DNA of 37,250 bases from contig CAMJBH010000018.1 in NCBI GenBank assembly GCA_946403855.1, positions 1 to 37,250 of the forward strand, given 5' to 3'. The notes below the pieces were generated by a model that was not told the origin of the DNA, did no database searches, and saw only the letters and a program-made list of their open reading frames with translations. How positions within the stretch are numbered: position 1 is the first letter of the stretch; each line of letters starts with the position of its first letter. This DNA comes from an uncultured Bacteroidales bacterium. Lineage in GTDB: Bacteria > Bacteroidota > Bacteroidia > Bacteroidales > UBA932. Both the position numbers and the translations under genes were made by a program. Below are positions 1 through 7,621 of the stretch, one piece after another.

Positions 1-87
1 GCAGTCTGTCCAGAGATACAGCCACTCCACTCCCCGCTGCCTGAGCAGTTCGATGGAATTACGATTTAACGGCCTAAAGTTAATCAT
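1..87 (-). CDS. Unidentified CDS, N-terminal 29 codons only (partial)
   Basis: A minus-strand reading frame opens with ATG at 87-85 and stays open to the window edge. It begins MINFRPLNRNSIELL and includes GVEWLYLWTDC. Amphipathic residues and ordinary codons suggest real coding sequence. The GVEWLYLWTDC stretch loosely resembles part of a GNAT acetyltransferase, but 29 residues cannot establish a family. It starts only 23 nt after the hairpin at 111-139, which leaves little room for its own promoter, so either the start or the gene itself could be wrong. The rest of the gene lies outside the window. Confidence 0.35.
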   Translation of the reverse strand, partial: MINFRPLNRNSIELLRQRGVEWLYLWTDC

Positions 88-110
88 TATCCGCCACTTG
101 TCCAAACGAA

Positions 111-139
111 AGGCCCCCTGGAGCGAATCCAGAGGGCCT
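111..139 (-). terminator. Intrinsic terminator behind the mnmE operon and remnant ORF
   Basis: The arms AGGCCC (111-116) and GGGCCT (134-139) pair. Inside them CTGGA pairs with TCCAG across a single mismatch, leaving a short loop. Read on the minus strand, the stem is followed by a T-rich stretch (TTCGTTT). It lies 27 nt beyond the stop at 167-169, the expected place for a terminator of the leftward operon. Confidence 0.65.
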
Positions 140-166
140 GACAGGTTCAGGTCTCAGTCCCGGAGA

Positions 167-550
167 CTACGGCTCGCCGCCACCGGCTGCGGCAGCGGCC
201 CACTTGACTTCTGCCAGCATGGTGCCGGACTTCTCGCCGGTGCTGGAGTTGACGTAGTAGTAGCGGAAGAAGATTTTCGGGGCCGCGGCGCTGGGGGCGC
301 CGTACTTGGCCACGTAGTCCGCACGGATGTCGATGGCCTCGGCGGTGGGCTCTTCCACGAGCTTGATGCCGGAAGCCTTGGCATGGGCGCGGGTCACACC
401 GTTGGACTGGCCTTCGGTGGCCTCGATGACCAGGTAGATGCCGCCGTTGTCGGCGAGGGCCTGGTCCAGCTTGAAGGTGAAGGTCTCACCCTGGCAGACG
501 AGGTTGTGCGCTAGAGAGATTACCCTAGTGAGTAACGTTAATAGGAATTA
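167..550 (-). pseudogene. Start-less remnant ORF downstream of mnmE
   Basis: A minus-strand frame runs from just after an in-frame TAA at 548-550 to a TAG at 167-169. It reads like protein: GETFTFKLDQALADNGG, then IYLVIEATEG, then KIFFRYYYVNSSTGEKSG, ending in an Ala/Gly-rich tail. There is no ATG, GTG or TTG in the first half. The first usable start is GTG at 397, giving 76 residues, but coding-like sequence extends about 40 codons upstream of it. The frame begins only about 21 nt from the mnmE stop (571), so a 5' part would have no room. The simplest reading is a 3' fragment of a longer gene whose beginning was deleted. I do not recognise the family. A short gene starting at GTG 397 is the alternative. 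Confidence 0.5.
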
Positions 551-570
551 GGTAAAGCTTTGATAATCAA

Positions 571-1971
571 TCATTTCCCGATGCAAAACCGGCTGAAGAT
601 TTGGCCGAGGACTTCGTTGTTCGTGATTTGGCCGGTGATGGTGCCGAGGGAGTTGATGGCTGAGCGGAGGTCTTCTGCGATGATGTCCGACGGCTCTCCG
701 GAGTCCAGGCCGGAGCAAACTTTCGACAGTGATGATGCGGTGTCGGAAAGGGCGTTTGCATGACGTGCGTTGGTGACCAATGTGCCGCTGAAAGTGTCGA
801 TTTCTGACGCTGAAACCAGGGCGGAATGCAACTTATCGAGTCCAAAACCAGTTTTTGCTGATATCGAGAGGGCGGTCACTCCATTTACCTGTAAATCATG
901 TGGTAAAACAAAAATGTTTGAGTCGTTAACATTTTTGTTAACCGTCTCTAAGTCCATTTTATTGGCCAAAATTATAAGTTTTTGCCAAGTCAAATCCACA
1001 TGTGCGGCAAGGTCCTTGGCCAAGCTTATGAACTTCTCGTTTTGGGAGACTTCAGAAGCGTCGATGACACCTAAAACTATACTCGCCTGGCTTGTTTTTT
1101 TCAGGGTACGTTCAATGCCCATCTTCTCTATCTCATCCTCCGCGGAACGTATGCCGGCAGTGTCGATAAACCTGAAGAGCACGCCATCGATTATGCTTGT
1201 TTCCTCGACCGTATCACGGGTGGTTCCAGGAACGTCGGATACAATTGCCCTGTCATCATTCAAGAGCGTATTAAGCAGTGTGCTTTTGCCGCTGTTCGGA
1301 GCGCCTATGATTGCCACGGGCACTCCGTTTTTGACCGCATTTCCAACCCTGAAAGAAGCGGCCAAAGAACTGCAGCGCTGTGCTAACGAGTTGGCCAGTG
1401 TGCGAAGCTTGTTGCGGTCTGCAAATTGGACATCTTCCTCGCTAAAATCAAGCTCTAACTCCAAGAGTGCTGTCAACTCAAGCAAAGAATCCCTTATGTC
1501 TGCAAGCTCTTTGGAAAAACCTCCATTAAGCTGGTTCAGAGCGAGCCTGTGCTGAGCTTTAGAAGAAGATGAGATGATGTCGGCAACTGCTTCTGCCTGA
1601 GCTAGATCTATCTTACCAGAGAGAAATGCTCTTCTTGTGAATTCCCCGGGTTCCGCCAATCTCGCCCCGGCTTCGGAAAGCATATGCATAAGTTCTCCGA
1701 CAACGTAGGGAGATGCGTGGCAAGATATTTCGACCATATCATCCCCGGTATATGATTTCGGGCCTTTGAAAATACTCACCAGAACATCGTCCAGCTCGGG
1801 GATCTCTCCGTAGCGAATAGAAAACCCCGGCGCTTCGGATATGCTGCCGCGGTGTAGGTGAATCAGGCCGTCAGCCAGTTTATGGCAGCCTTTGCCACTG
1901 AGCCTTATGACGCTTATTGCGCCTCCTTGTCCTGTTGACGGTGCATAAATTATATCGTCAATGCTTGTCAT
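571..1971 (-). CDS. mnmE: tRNA uridine-5-carboxymethylaminomethyl modification GTPase MnmE (TrmE)
   Basis: This 466-residue protein has the normal MnmE length and layout. An N-terminal tetrahydrofolate-binding domain carries PGEFTRRAFLSGKIDL, followed by a helical region split by a Ras-like G domain. The P-loop GAPNSGKST is at residues 223-231; DTAG, NKMD and a SAK-type motif follow. The C-terminus ends in CIGK, with the conserved cysteine at residue 463. With MnmG the family places the (carboxymethyl)aminomethyl group at C5 of the wobble uridine of certain tRNAs in the cytoplasm; mnmG is not in this window. The start overlaps the end of the upstream epimerase gene by 14 nt, so the two are very probably co-transcribed and translationally coupled. 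It is the last intact gene of the leftward operon that begins at 6933. Confidence 0.97.
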   Translation of the reverse strand: MTSIDDIIYAPSTGQGGAISVIRLSGKGCHKLADGLIHLHRGSISEAPGFSIRYGEIPELDDVLVSIFKGPKSYTGDDMVEISCHASPYVVGELMHMLSEAGARLAEPGEFTRRAFLSGKIDLAQAEAVADIISSSSKAQHRLALNQLNGGFSKELADIRDSLLELTALLELELDFSEEDVQFADRNKLRTLANSLAQRCSSLAASFRVGNAVKNGVPVAIIGAPNSGKSTLLNTLLNDDRAIVSDVPGTTRDTVEETSIIDGVLFRFIDTAGIRSAEDEIEKMGIERTLKKTSQASIVLGVIDASEVSQNEKFISLAKDLAAHVDLTWQKLIILANKMDLETVNKNVNDSNIFVLPHDLQVNGVTALSISAKTGFGLDKLHSALVSASEIDTFSGTLVTNARHANALSDTASSLSKVCSGLDSGEPSDIIAEDLRSAINSLGTITGQITNNEVLGQIFSRFCIGK

Positions 1972-2944
1972 GATAGGCGAAAAAATCTTTGATTGATTGT
2001 GCTAACGGGGTATCCGTCATGCCGAGTTCCTTCCTTGCGCGTGAATCGTCGTACCACTCTTCTATAAGCAGTTGCCTGACATTGCGGCTGACGAACAAAT
2101 TGTTATGGCCCCGCGATTCCATTTTATCACCGACTCCGCCGGCAGCCAGGCACAAACCGCGCGGAAGCACGACACAGGCTTGCCGGTATCCGCACACCTC
2201 GGCTTGTAGCGAATAGAATTCCTTGAGCGTCATTGACTTACCAGTGGTTAAGTAACGTCCTGCTGCAAGTGGATTATCGATGGCGCCCGCAACGGCCGAT
2301 GCCACATCGCGCACATCTATAAACGATTTACCACCGGCGGGAACTGCCATAATGGGCTTTCGGTACGCTGCAAGAAGCAGACGGCCCGAAGATGGCTTTC
2401 TGTCGTACGGACCAACCATGAATCCGGGCAGTATGATGACCGTTCGTAGGGAGCGGTGCTCTGCGGCAAAACGCAGGAGTGCTTGCTCACTTTCTCTTTT
2501 GCTGCGGGCGTACAGCGATGCCGAAAACGGGCCGCCGAAAGGAGTTTCTTCGTTCGAAGGCGATTCAGCCGTTCCGGGGTCAACAGTATTGGCGCTGCTG
2601 ATATCAATAAAGGTCCGGCCCCCGGTTTCGTGCATCAATCTTGCCAGGGTCAGAGGAAGATCTACGTTCACGGGCTTATAGTCCTCTGCCTTGCTTAATG
2701 TCATGTCTGTAATACCTGTGCAATTAATGGCAACATCGCATCCCCAGAGTTTCTCCATGAGGAGATGCGTGTCCAAGGCTGAGCCGTACACTATGTCCAG
2801 GGCGCCTTGAGGAGCGCAGGAAAGCACTTCGGGATCGATCTTGGAGCCCTGTCTGACGATGCAGCGGACCCTTCGGCCCTCTCTGAGCAGAAGTTTAAGG
2901 ACATTATGTCCAAGCAGACCGGTGGCTCCAAGAAGCAGTATCAT
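1958..2944 (-). CDS. NAD-dependent epimerase/dehydratase family protein (extended SDR)
   Basis: This 328-residue Rossmann-fold protein opens directly with the dinucleotide-binding motif GATGLLG (residues 6-12). The catalytic pair YARSK (Tyr145, Lys149) and a serine-rich stretch before it (DISSAN) fit an active extended short-chain dehydrogenase/reductase. A later PGFMVGPYDRKPSSG segment resembles those of dihydroflavonol-reductase-like or sugar-epimerase members. The substrate cannot be read from sequence. Possible roles are nucleotide-sugar epimerisation or reduction of a small carbonyl compound. The start overlaps the pncB stop in an ATGA arrangement and the end overlaps mnmE, so it is an internal operon gene. 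No signal peptide is visible, so it is presumably cytoplasmic. Confidence 0.85.
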   Translation of the reverse strand: MILLLGATGLLGHNVLKLLLREGRRVRCIVRQGSKIDPEVLSCAPQGALDIVYGSALDTHLLMEKLWGCDVAINCTGITDMTLSKAEDYKPVNVDLPLTLARLMHETGGRTFIDISSANTVDPGTAESPSNEETPFGGPFSASLYARSKRESEQALLRFAAEHRSLRTVIILPGFMVGPYDRKPSSGRLLLAAYRKPIMAVPAGGKSFIDVRDVASAVAGAIDNPLAAGRYLTTGKSMTLKEFYSLQAEVCGYRQACVVLPRGLCLAAGGVGDKMESRGHNNLFVSRNVRQLLIEEWYDDSRARKELGMTDTPLAQSIKDFFAYHDKH

Positions 2945-4119
2945 TTCTCCAAATGCAACTCGTGCGCTGCAATGCTGAATTCGACATTGTCTCCCATATG
3001 TTTCCCGAAGTCATCGGAAATTTTTATGACTTTCTCCCAAGGGTCTTTGGCGCTCATACGGCAGCGGCTTAGTTTCATCACGATATTTGCCGCTTTGTAG
3101 CCGGGTATTCCCGGGTCGCAGGTAAGATTGGTCCCTATGCCCGCGCTGAACTTAATGCGTCCCTTGAAGTAAGCAGCTATATCTCTGTATTTTTCAAAGT
3201 TTAACGCATTGCTGAAAACGAGTAGTTTGGTCCTGGGGTCAATCCCGAATTCCTCGAGACGGGCGATAATCATGTCGCCAATGACCTTTTCATCTCCGGA
3301 GTCTTGCCTGAAGCCGTCGAGCAGCTTCGCCTGCTTGAGGGTGAGTGTCCTCAGGAAGGAGGCAGTGGTGAAGGTGTCGATCAGAGCGGTTCCCAGGGCT
3401 CCGTCATAAACCTTTATCCAGTCTTCAAGTCCGAGGTAATTTGCCCTCTTGTAGCCGAATACGCCACTGTGGAACATCATCCATTCATGCGGGAAGGTGC
3501 CGACCGGAATCAGGTCGTACTTCATGGCGAACATAACATTCGATGTACCTGCACAGTATTTGGGACATTTTTCTTTGAGCCTGGCGACGACTTTGTCGTG
3601 CAGGTCGGACGAAAAACGCCTGCGCGTACCGAATTCTGAGAACAAAAGTCCGTTTGTATTAGCGATTTCGATCTTTGCGTCCAAACGCTCCATTGCTACT
3701 TTTAGATCGACTTGGGCACCGAGCCTTTTGTTGCGGAGCTCCGCCACGATGGCCAGGATGGGGACTTCGTACAAAGTCACTTTGTACATGAAATCAGTTA
3801 CATCAATCTTCAGATGCCCTTCGTCGTCGAGCCGGCAGTCAATCTTATCGAATTCGAAACGGAAGCCGCTGAGCCATTCCCAATAATTGCGGGGAATGTA
3901 GCGTATATGGCTTGTAACGTAAATGAATTCAGGATGAGTCAGTGCCAGCGAACTCAGGTTCCTAAACTCATTCTTAAGGTCGCGGATAAAACCTTCGTCG
4001 TAAACTTCGGCGGCGCGGTCGTTGAAAGTGAATGTGCCTTCTGCAAGAGGAAACAGCTGAAAATAAGCGTTGGAAGTTGAAAACTTGTAGAGGTCTGTGT
4101 CGAGAATGCTGAGTACCAT
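2941..4119 (-). CDS. pncB: Nicotinate phosphoribosyltransferase
   Basis: This 392-residue enzyme of the Preiss-Handler NAD salvage pathway joins nicotinate and PRPP to give nicotinate mononucleotide, coupled to ATP hydrolysis. Recognisable blocks are the N-terminal LDTDLYKFSTSNAYF, the YFQLFP region, FSEFGTRRRFS in the middle, GTFPHEWMMFHSG with the conserved histidine that is transiently phosphorylated in this family, and FRQDSGD plus FSAGIGTNLTCD near the C-terminus. Length agrees with bacterial PncB. It starts 3 nt after the lipoprotein gene and its stop overlaps the epimerase start. It therefore sits inside a compact leftward operon with the uridine-kinase-like gene, another nucleotide-salvage function. 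Confidence 0.95.
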   Translation of the reverse strand: MVLSILDTDLYKFSTSNAYFQLFPLAEGTFTFNDRAAEVYDEGFIRDLKNEFRNLSSLALTHPEFIYVTSHIRYIPRNYWEWLSGFRFEFDKIDCRLDDEGHLKIDVTDFMYKVTLYEVPILAIVAELRNKRLGAQVDLKVAMERLDAKIEIANTNGLLFSEFGTRRRFSSDLHDKVVARLKEKCPKYCAGTSNVMFAMKYDLIPVGTFPHEWMMFHSGVFGYKRANYLGLEDWIKVYDGALGTALIDTFTTASFLRTLTLKQAKLLDGFRQDSGDEKVIGDMIIARLEEFGIDPRTKLLVFSNALNFEKYRDIAAYFKGRIKFSAGIGTNLTCDPGIPGYKAANIVMKLSRCRMSAKDPWEKVIKISDDFGKHMGDNVEFSIAAHELHLEK

Positions 4120-4122
4120 GTC

Positions 4123-5268
4123 TTATTTTTTCTTGATGTTGTATTTGAAGATTGTTACAATTCGCTTGGTATCTGCGCTGTGCTTTGTAGCGTAGCCAAG
4201 GTAGAGACAGTCGTTGTATATTTTAACGCCTTCGGCCTCCATGAAACCGGTGTCGGTAATGCCCAGGGAAGCGAGGGGACCCTTGTCTGAAACTGCTCCT
4301 ACATTGTAGCTCCCAAGAATATCCCCGGACCAGTTAAGAACGGTTAGGGTAGATTGAGACGGCAACTGAGGATTGCTGTCGTTTCCGCCTCCGTTTAAGT
4401 GCAGGATATAGTCTCCGAAGAGAGCAAAACCCTGATTTGCCCCGGTGCCGAGCGCCTCGCCGTTTAGCCTTATGCTGGCCAGCGGAGTCAGGGTTCCGAG
4501 GTTGTGGGCTTTAATGGAGGGCTTTTCCGTCCTTTCTTCAATGCCGCTGTCGCCTCCGCCATAAGTGATAGACCTTTCTAACGTCATATCGACGATAGGG
4601 GATGCCTTAGCCTCGCTCAAAGAGAACACTTTGAAATAACCAGTAGAAGACTCCGAATTGGAAAGCCCCCATATCAACAGCCTGTCATTAGCCAGGTCAA
4701 GCGCCGGAGAGACATTTCTGAAGCCCGGCAGATAATACTGGTCGGAACATTGAGAAGGGGTGTATCTCGCACCGGCCTTGAAACGGATGCGCGCGACAGT
4801 CTGGGAATTAGTGTATTTCGTGCCGTTCCAGGTGCCATAACTGCCTACCCAGATATAATCGGCGTCTGATTCCCGTTCCAGGTCCATGTTCCCTCCGTGC
4901 CCTGCGAAAGGGAGCTGCATATACTGTTTGCCGGAATCGCTTTGAACCTGCTTGTATGTTACGTTGAGCAAGTATTTGTTTTGGCTAGTACCCACCTGTA
5001 TTCCGTACATGTATCCGTCACCGCATAAGGCAAAACTTTGCATGACTGAATAGTACCGGAGCATATACCCGCTGGTGAAAACCATCGAAGCTTCGAGCGG
5101 CATCTCGACCACGCTGAAATCATATTCTGCTTTTTCTGATGGTTGCTCCGGCTCATCGATTACCGGCGCCGGAGGCTCCGGGGGAGATACCGGAGTTATA
5201 TAATCCGGCTTTTTGTCGCAGGACATCAGAAAAGCGAAAACAAGCAGCAGTATCGAAATGCGCTTCAT
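4123..5268 (-). CDS. Predicted lipoprotein with a beta-propeller-like body, function unknown
   Basis: The 381-residue product has a lipoprotein signal: MKRISILLLVFAFLMSC, with cysteine 17 as the likely lipidated residue. A Pro/Glu-rich linker of about 30 residues follows. The remainder consists of repeated short beta-strand blocks. Segments such as MQSFALCGDGYMYGIQ, PFAGHGGNMDLERE and ADYIWVGSYGTW loosely resemble the propeller of helveticin J/TagC-like and phage P68 receptor-binding proteins (QSF..., GHG...E, YLW...). That assignment is from memory and is tentative. It lies 3 nt from genes on both sides within the udk-pncB-mnmE operon. An envelope lipoprotein between cytoplasmic salvage enzymes is functionally unexplained. 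Confidence 0.7.
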   Translation of the reverse strand: MKRISILLLVFAFLMSCDKKPDYITPVSPPEPPAPVIDEPEQPSEKAEYDFSVVEMPLEASMVFTSGYMLRYYSVMQSFALCGDGYMYGIQVGTSQNKYLLNVTYKQVQSDSGKQYMQLPFAGHGGNMDLERESDADYIWVGSYGTWNGTKYTNSQTVARIRFKAGARYTPSQCSDQYYLPGFRNVSPALDLANDRLLIWGLSNSESSTGYFKVFSLSEAKASPIVDMTLERSITYGGGDSGIEERTEKPSIKAHNLGTLTPLASIRLNGEALGTGANQGFALFGDYILHLNGGGNDSNPQLPSQSTLTVLNWSGDILGSYNVGAVSDKGPLASLGITDTGFMEAEGVKIYNDCLYLGYATKHSADTKRIVTIFKYNIKKK

Positions 5269-5271
5269 GGG

Positions 5272-6933
5272 CTAATACTTGAAACTGCTTCCGCCCACGA
5301 ACTCCCGGAGCAGGGAAGTCGGAGGAATCTCTCTGTCGCTCACAGGGGTGAAATAGCTGAGGAATTTGAGCAAGCGGTTAGCTTCGCTGTATTCCTGGCA
5401 GTCGCGGGGAACTGTCGCTAAAATCTGTTCTGCATGGAGGCGGATAACAGCAAATTCGACCAGGTATGCCGAATTGAACAGAACGTCGGCGGTCTCCTGA
5501 TAGGGATATATCCACTTGACTTCTGCCCGGCGCACGTTTGGCCAGTTGCTGATGGTCTCGCGGGCTGTAAACGCCCCTTTGTTGTAGTCGCGAACTATGC
5601 GGCGCAGCAAGCGGTTGTCGCTGGTTGGTATGCAGTTATGGTCGTCCAGCGAAATGCTTACTATAGTATTGATGAATATGCGGAACTTGGCAGCGTCCGG
5701 GATACGGTCGGTGAGGGCCGGATTGAGGGCGTGGATACCTTCGACGAGTAAAACTGTGCCCGGAGTGAGCTGGAGCTTTTTGCCGTTATATTCCCTTATG
5801 CCTGTCACGAAATTATATTCGGGGACACTGACTTCCTGACCGTCCAGAAGTTTTATGAGGTCTTCCTGCATGGCTTCATGGTCAACCGTATCAAAATTGT
5901 CGAAGTCGAATGACCCGTCGGGGAAGCGGGGAGTATCAAGGCGGTTGACGAAGTAATCGTCCGTGGAGACAGACAGAGGCCTGAGCCCGCATGCCATGAG
6001 CTGTGTGCTCAGACGTTTAGTTACCGTGGTCTTGCCGCTGCTGCTCGGGCCGGTGATCAGTACCAGTTTAAGAGCCCCGCAACGGTAGCGGCGTTCTATT
6101 TCTTCGGCAATCTGGACAATCTTCTTCTCCTGCAGAGCCTCGGCAACCTGGATCAATTCGCCGGCATGTCCTTTCTGGCATGCATGATTCACGTCTCCTA
6201 CATTGTCGAGGTTCATGATTGCGTTCCACCGCAGGCTTTCCCTGAATACTTCGAAAGTCTTGGGCTGGGGCTCAAACACTGTAAGCTTTTCAGGAGCATG
6301 GCGGTCAGGGACGCGCAACAGCATGCCGTCTTCGTATTGCGAAAGCTCCCAGACCTTCAGATAGCCGGCAGAAGGGACCAAGGCATCGTAGTAATAGTCC
6401 GGAGTGCCTTCCAGAGTATGATAACGTATATAAGTCTGGCCGCTGGTTTCAAGAAGCTTGACTTTGTCCTCATATCCCATGGACCGGAACAGTTCGATCG
6501 CTTCGCTAGTGCGCACCTCCAGACGGCGGAAAGGAGCATCTCCGGCAACGATTTCACGCATCCTTGTGCGAATCCGCTCAACGTCTTCGGAAGTGACGGG
6601 TGATCCCTTGCTCAGCTCACAGAAATAGCCCTTCGAAATGGGGCGGCGCATCTTGATCTTGCTGTCGGGGAATACGTCCCGTGTGGCCTTGCTGAGCAAA
6701 AAACAAAGCGACCGGCAGTAAACACTGCGGCCGGCGTAGCTGCGATAGTCGAGAAACTCGACATCCCTGCTGTTAAAAGCTCTGTATTTCAGGCCCTGAG
6801 TGACATTGTTGACCTTGGCGCAAAGGATGTCGTAGGGACGGTCGAACTGGAAATGCTTCAGCACTTCACTGAGAGTGACGCCCTCCTGGAATTCCAGGGA
6901 GGTGGCGGTATTCTTGCAATATATCTTCAGCAT
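5272..6933 (-). CDS. Uridine kinase-like nucleoside kinase with N-terminal TGS/ThrRS-like domains
   Basis: From ATG 6933 the product has 553 residues, much longer than the roughly 210-residue stand-alone uridine kinase. The first 60 or so residues (MLKIYCKN...GVTLSEVLKHF) look like a ubiquitin-fold TGS domain. They are followed by a threonyl-tRNA-synthetase-like second additional domain (residues about 70-230, with SKGYFCEL), and from about residue 285 by a P-loop kinase with GPSSSGKTT at 295-303, STDDYF and EGIHALNP. This fused form is common in Bacteroidota and Firmicutes; phosphorylation of uridine or cytidine is inferred from the kinase part. An ATG six codons further upstream (6951) is possible. 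I chose 6933 because it begins exactly at the TGS strand. The minus-strand TATTTTTG at 6947-6940 would put transcription start almost at this ATG. First gene of the operon; divergent from upp. Confidence 0.88.
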   Translation of the reverse strand: MLKIYCKNTATSLEFQEGVTLSEVLKHFQFDRPYDILCAKVNNVTQGLKYRAFNSRDVEFLDYRSYAGRSVYCRSLCFLLSKATRDVFPDSKIKMRRPISKGYFCELSKGSPVTSEDVERIRTRMREIVAGDAPFRRLEVRTSEAIELFRSMGYEDKVKLLETSGQTYIRYHTLEGTPDYYYDALVPSAGYLKVWELSQYEDGMLLRVPDRHAPEKLTVFEPQPKTFEVFRESLRWNAIMNLDNVGDVNHACQKGHAGELIQVAEALQEKKIVQIAEEIERRYRCGALKLVLITGPSSSGKTTVTKRLSTQLMACGLRPLSVSTDDYFVNRLDTPRFPDGSFDFDNFDTVDHEAMQEDLIKLLDGQEVSVPEYNFVTGIREYNGKKLQLTPGTVLLVEGIHALNPALTDRIPDAAKFRIFINTIVSISLDDHNCIPTSDNRLLRRIVRDYNKGAFTARETISNWPNVRRAEVKWIYPYQETADVLFNSAYLVEFAVIRLHAEQILATVPRDCQEYSEANRLLKFLSYFTPVSDREIPPTSLLREFVGGSSFKY

Positions 6934-6935
6934 AC

Positions 6936-6967
6936 TTGGCAAAAATAGCAAATTTTGCTTAATTTTG
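6936..6967 (+). promoter_or_regulatory. Candidate upp promoter (Bacteroidota type)
   Basis: CTTG with TTG at 6936-6938, a 21-bp spacer, then TAATTTTG at 6960-6967 matches the Bacteroidota -33/-7 pattern (TTTG, 19-21 bp, TAnnTTTG). Initiation would fall near 6973, about 10 nt before the upp ATG. A minus-strand TATTTTTG (6947-6940) for the divergent kinase operon lies inside the same footprint, so the two polymerase sites would exclude each other. Confidence 0.5.
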
Positions 6968-6983
6968 CAGAAATAATTATGCT

Positions 6984-7613
6984 ATGAGTGTTGTACATCT
7001 GATCGACCATCCCATGATTCAGCACAAGCTGAGCATCATGCGCGAAAAAGAGACGGGCTCCAAGGATTTCCGCCAGCTTCTAAAAGAAATTTCTCTTCTT
7101 ATGGGTTATGAAATTACCAGGGATCTTCCTCTGACCGACGTGGAAATCGAAACGCCTATCAGCAAGATGACTGCAAGTCGTGTTCTGGGTAGAAAACTGG
7201 CTATTGTCCCTATCCTCAGGGCAGGACTCGGCATGGTGGACGGTTTGCTTGACCTCGTGCCGGTTGCAAAAGTCGGACATATTGGTCTTTACCGAAACGA
7301 AACGACTCATAAGCCGGTGGTGTATTATTGCAAGCTTCCTGAAGATATTCAGGATCGCCTGGTGATTGTAACCGACCCGATGCTGGCTACCGGCGGCAGC
7401 TCATGCGACGCCCTTGTCATGCTCAAGGAAAGGGGATGCAAGAACATACGTCTTATGTGCCTTGTCGCAGCTCCGGAAGGTATCGCAAAGGTGCAGGAGG
7501 AACATCCTGACGTCGATATCTATGTTGCTGCCGTGGACGAGCGCCTAAACGAAGACGCCTACATCGTCCCCGGTTTGGGAGATGCAGGCGACCGTATATT
7601 CGGCACCAAGTAA
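6984..7613 (+). CDS. upp: Uracil phosphoribosyltransferase
   Basis: This 209-residue cytoplasmic enzyme converts uracil and PRPP to UMP in pyrimidine salvage. The PRPP-binding loop [14 protein letters not shown] begins near residue 127. Upstream family blocks are ETPISKM and [15 protein letters not shown], and the C-terminal uracil-recognising segment is [16 protein letters not shown]. Length equals the family norm. It is transcribed alone: the divergent uridine-kinase-like gene starts about 50 bp upstream and rho converges on it with only 8 bp between stop codons. The two divergent genes feed the same UMP pool from the free base and the nucleoside, so their shared promoter region makes metabolic sense. 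Confidence 0.97.
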   Translation: MSVVHLIDHPMIQHKLSIMREKETGSKDFRQLLKEISLLMGYEITRDLPLTDVEIETPISKMTASRVLGRKLAIVPILRAGLGMVDGLLDLVPVAKVGHIGLYRNETTHKPVVYYCKLPEDIQDRLVIVTDPMLATGGSSCDALVMLKERGCKNIRLMCLVAAPEGIAKVQEEHPDVDIYVAAVDERLNEDAYIVPGLGDAGDRIFGTK

Positions 7614-7621
7614 AATTATTC

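Noticed and set aside
53..514. Plus-strand ORF of 153 codons at the left edge
   Set aside because: Antisense of the remnant ORF at 167-550; its composition (Gly/Val/Asp-rich) is a shadow pattern, and it would cross the terminator.
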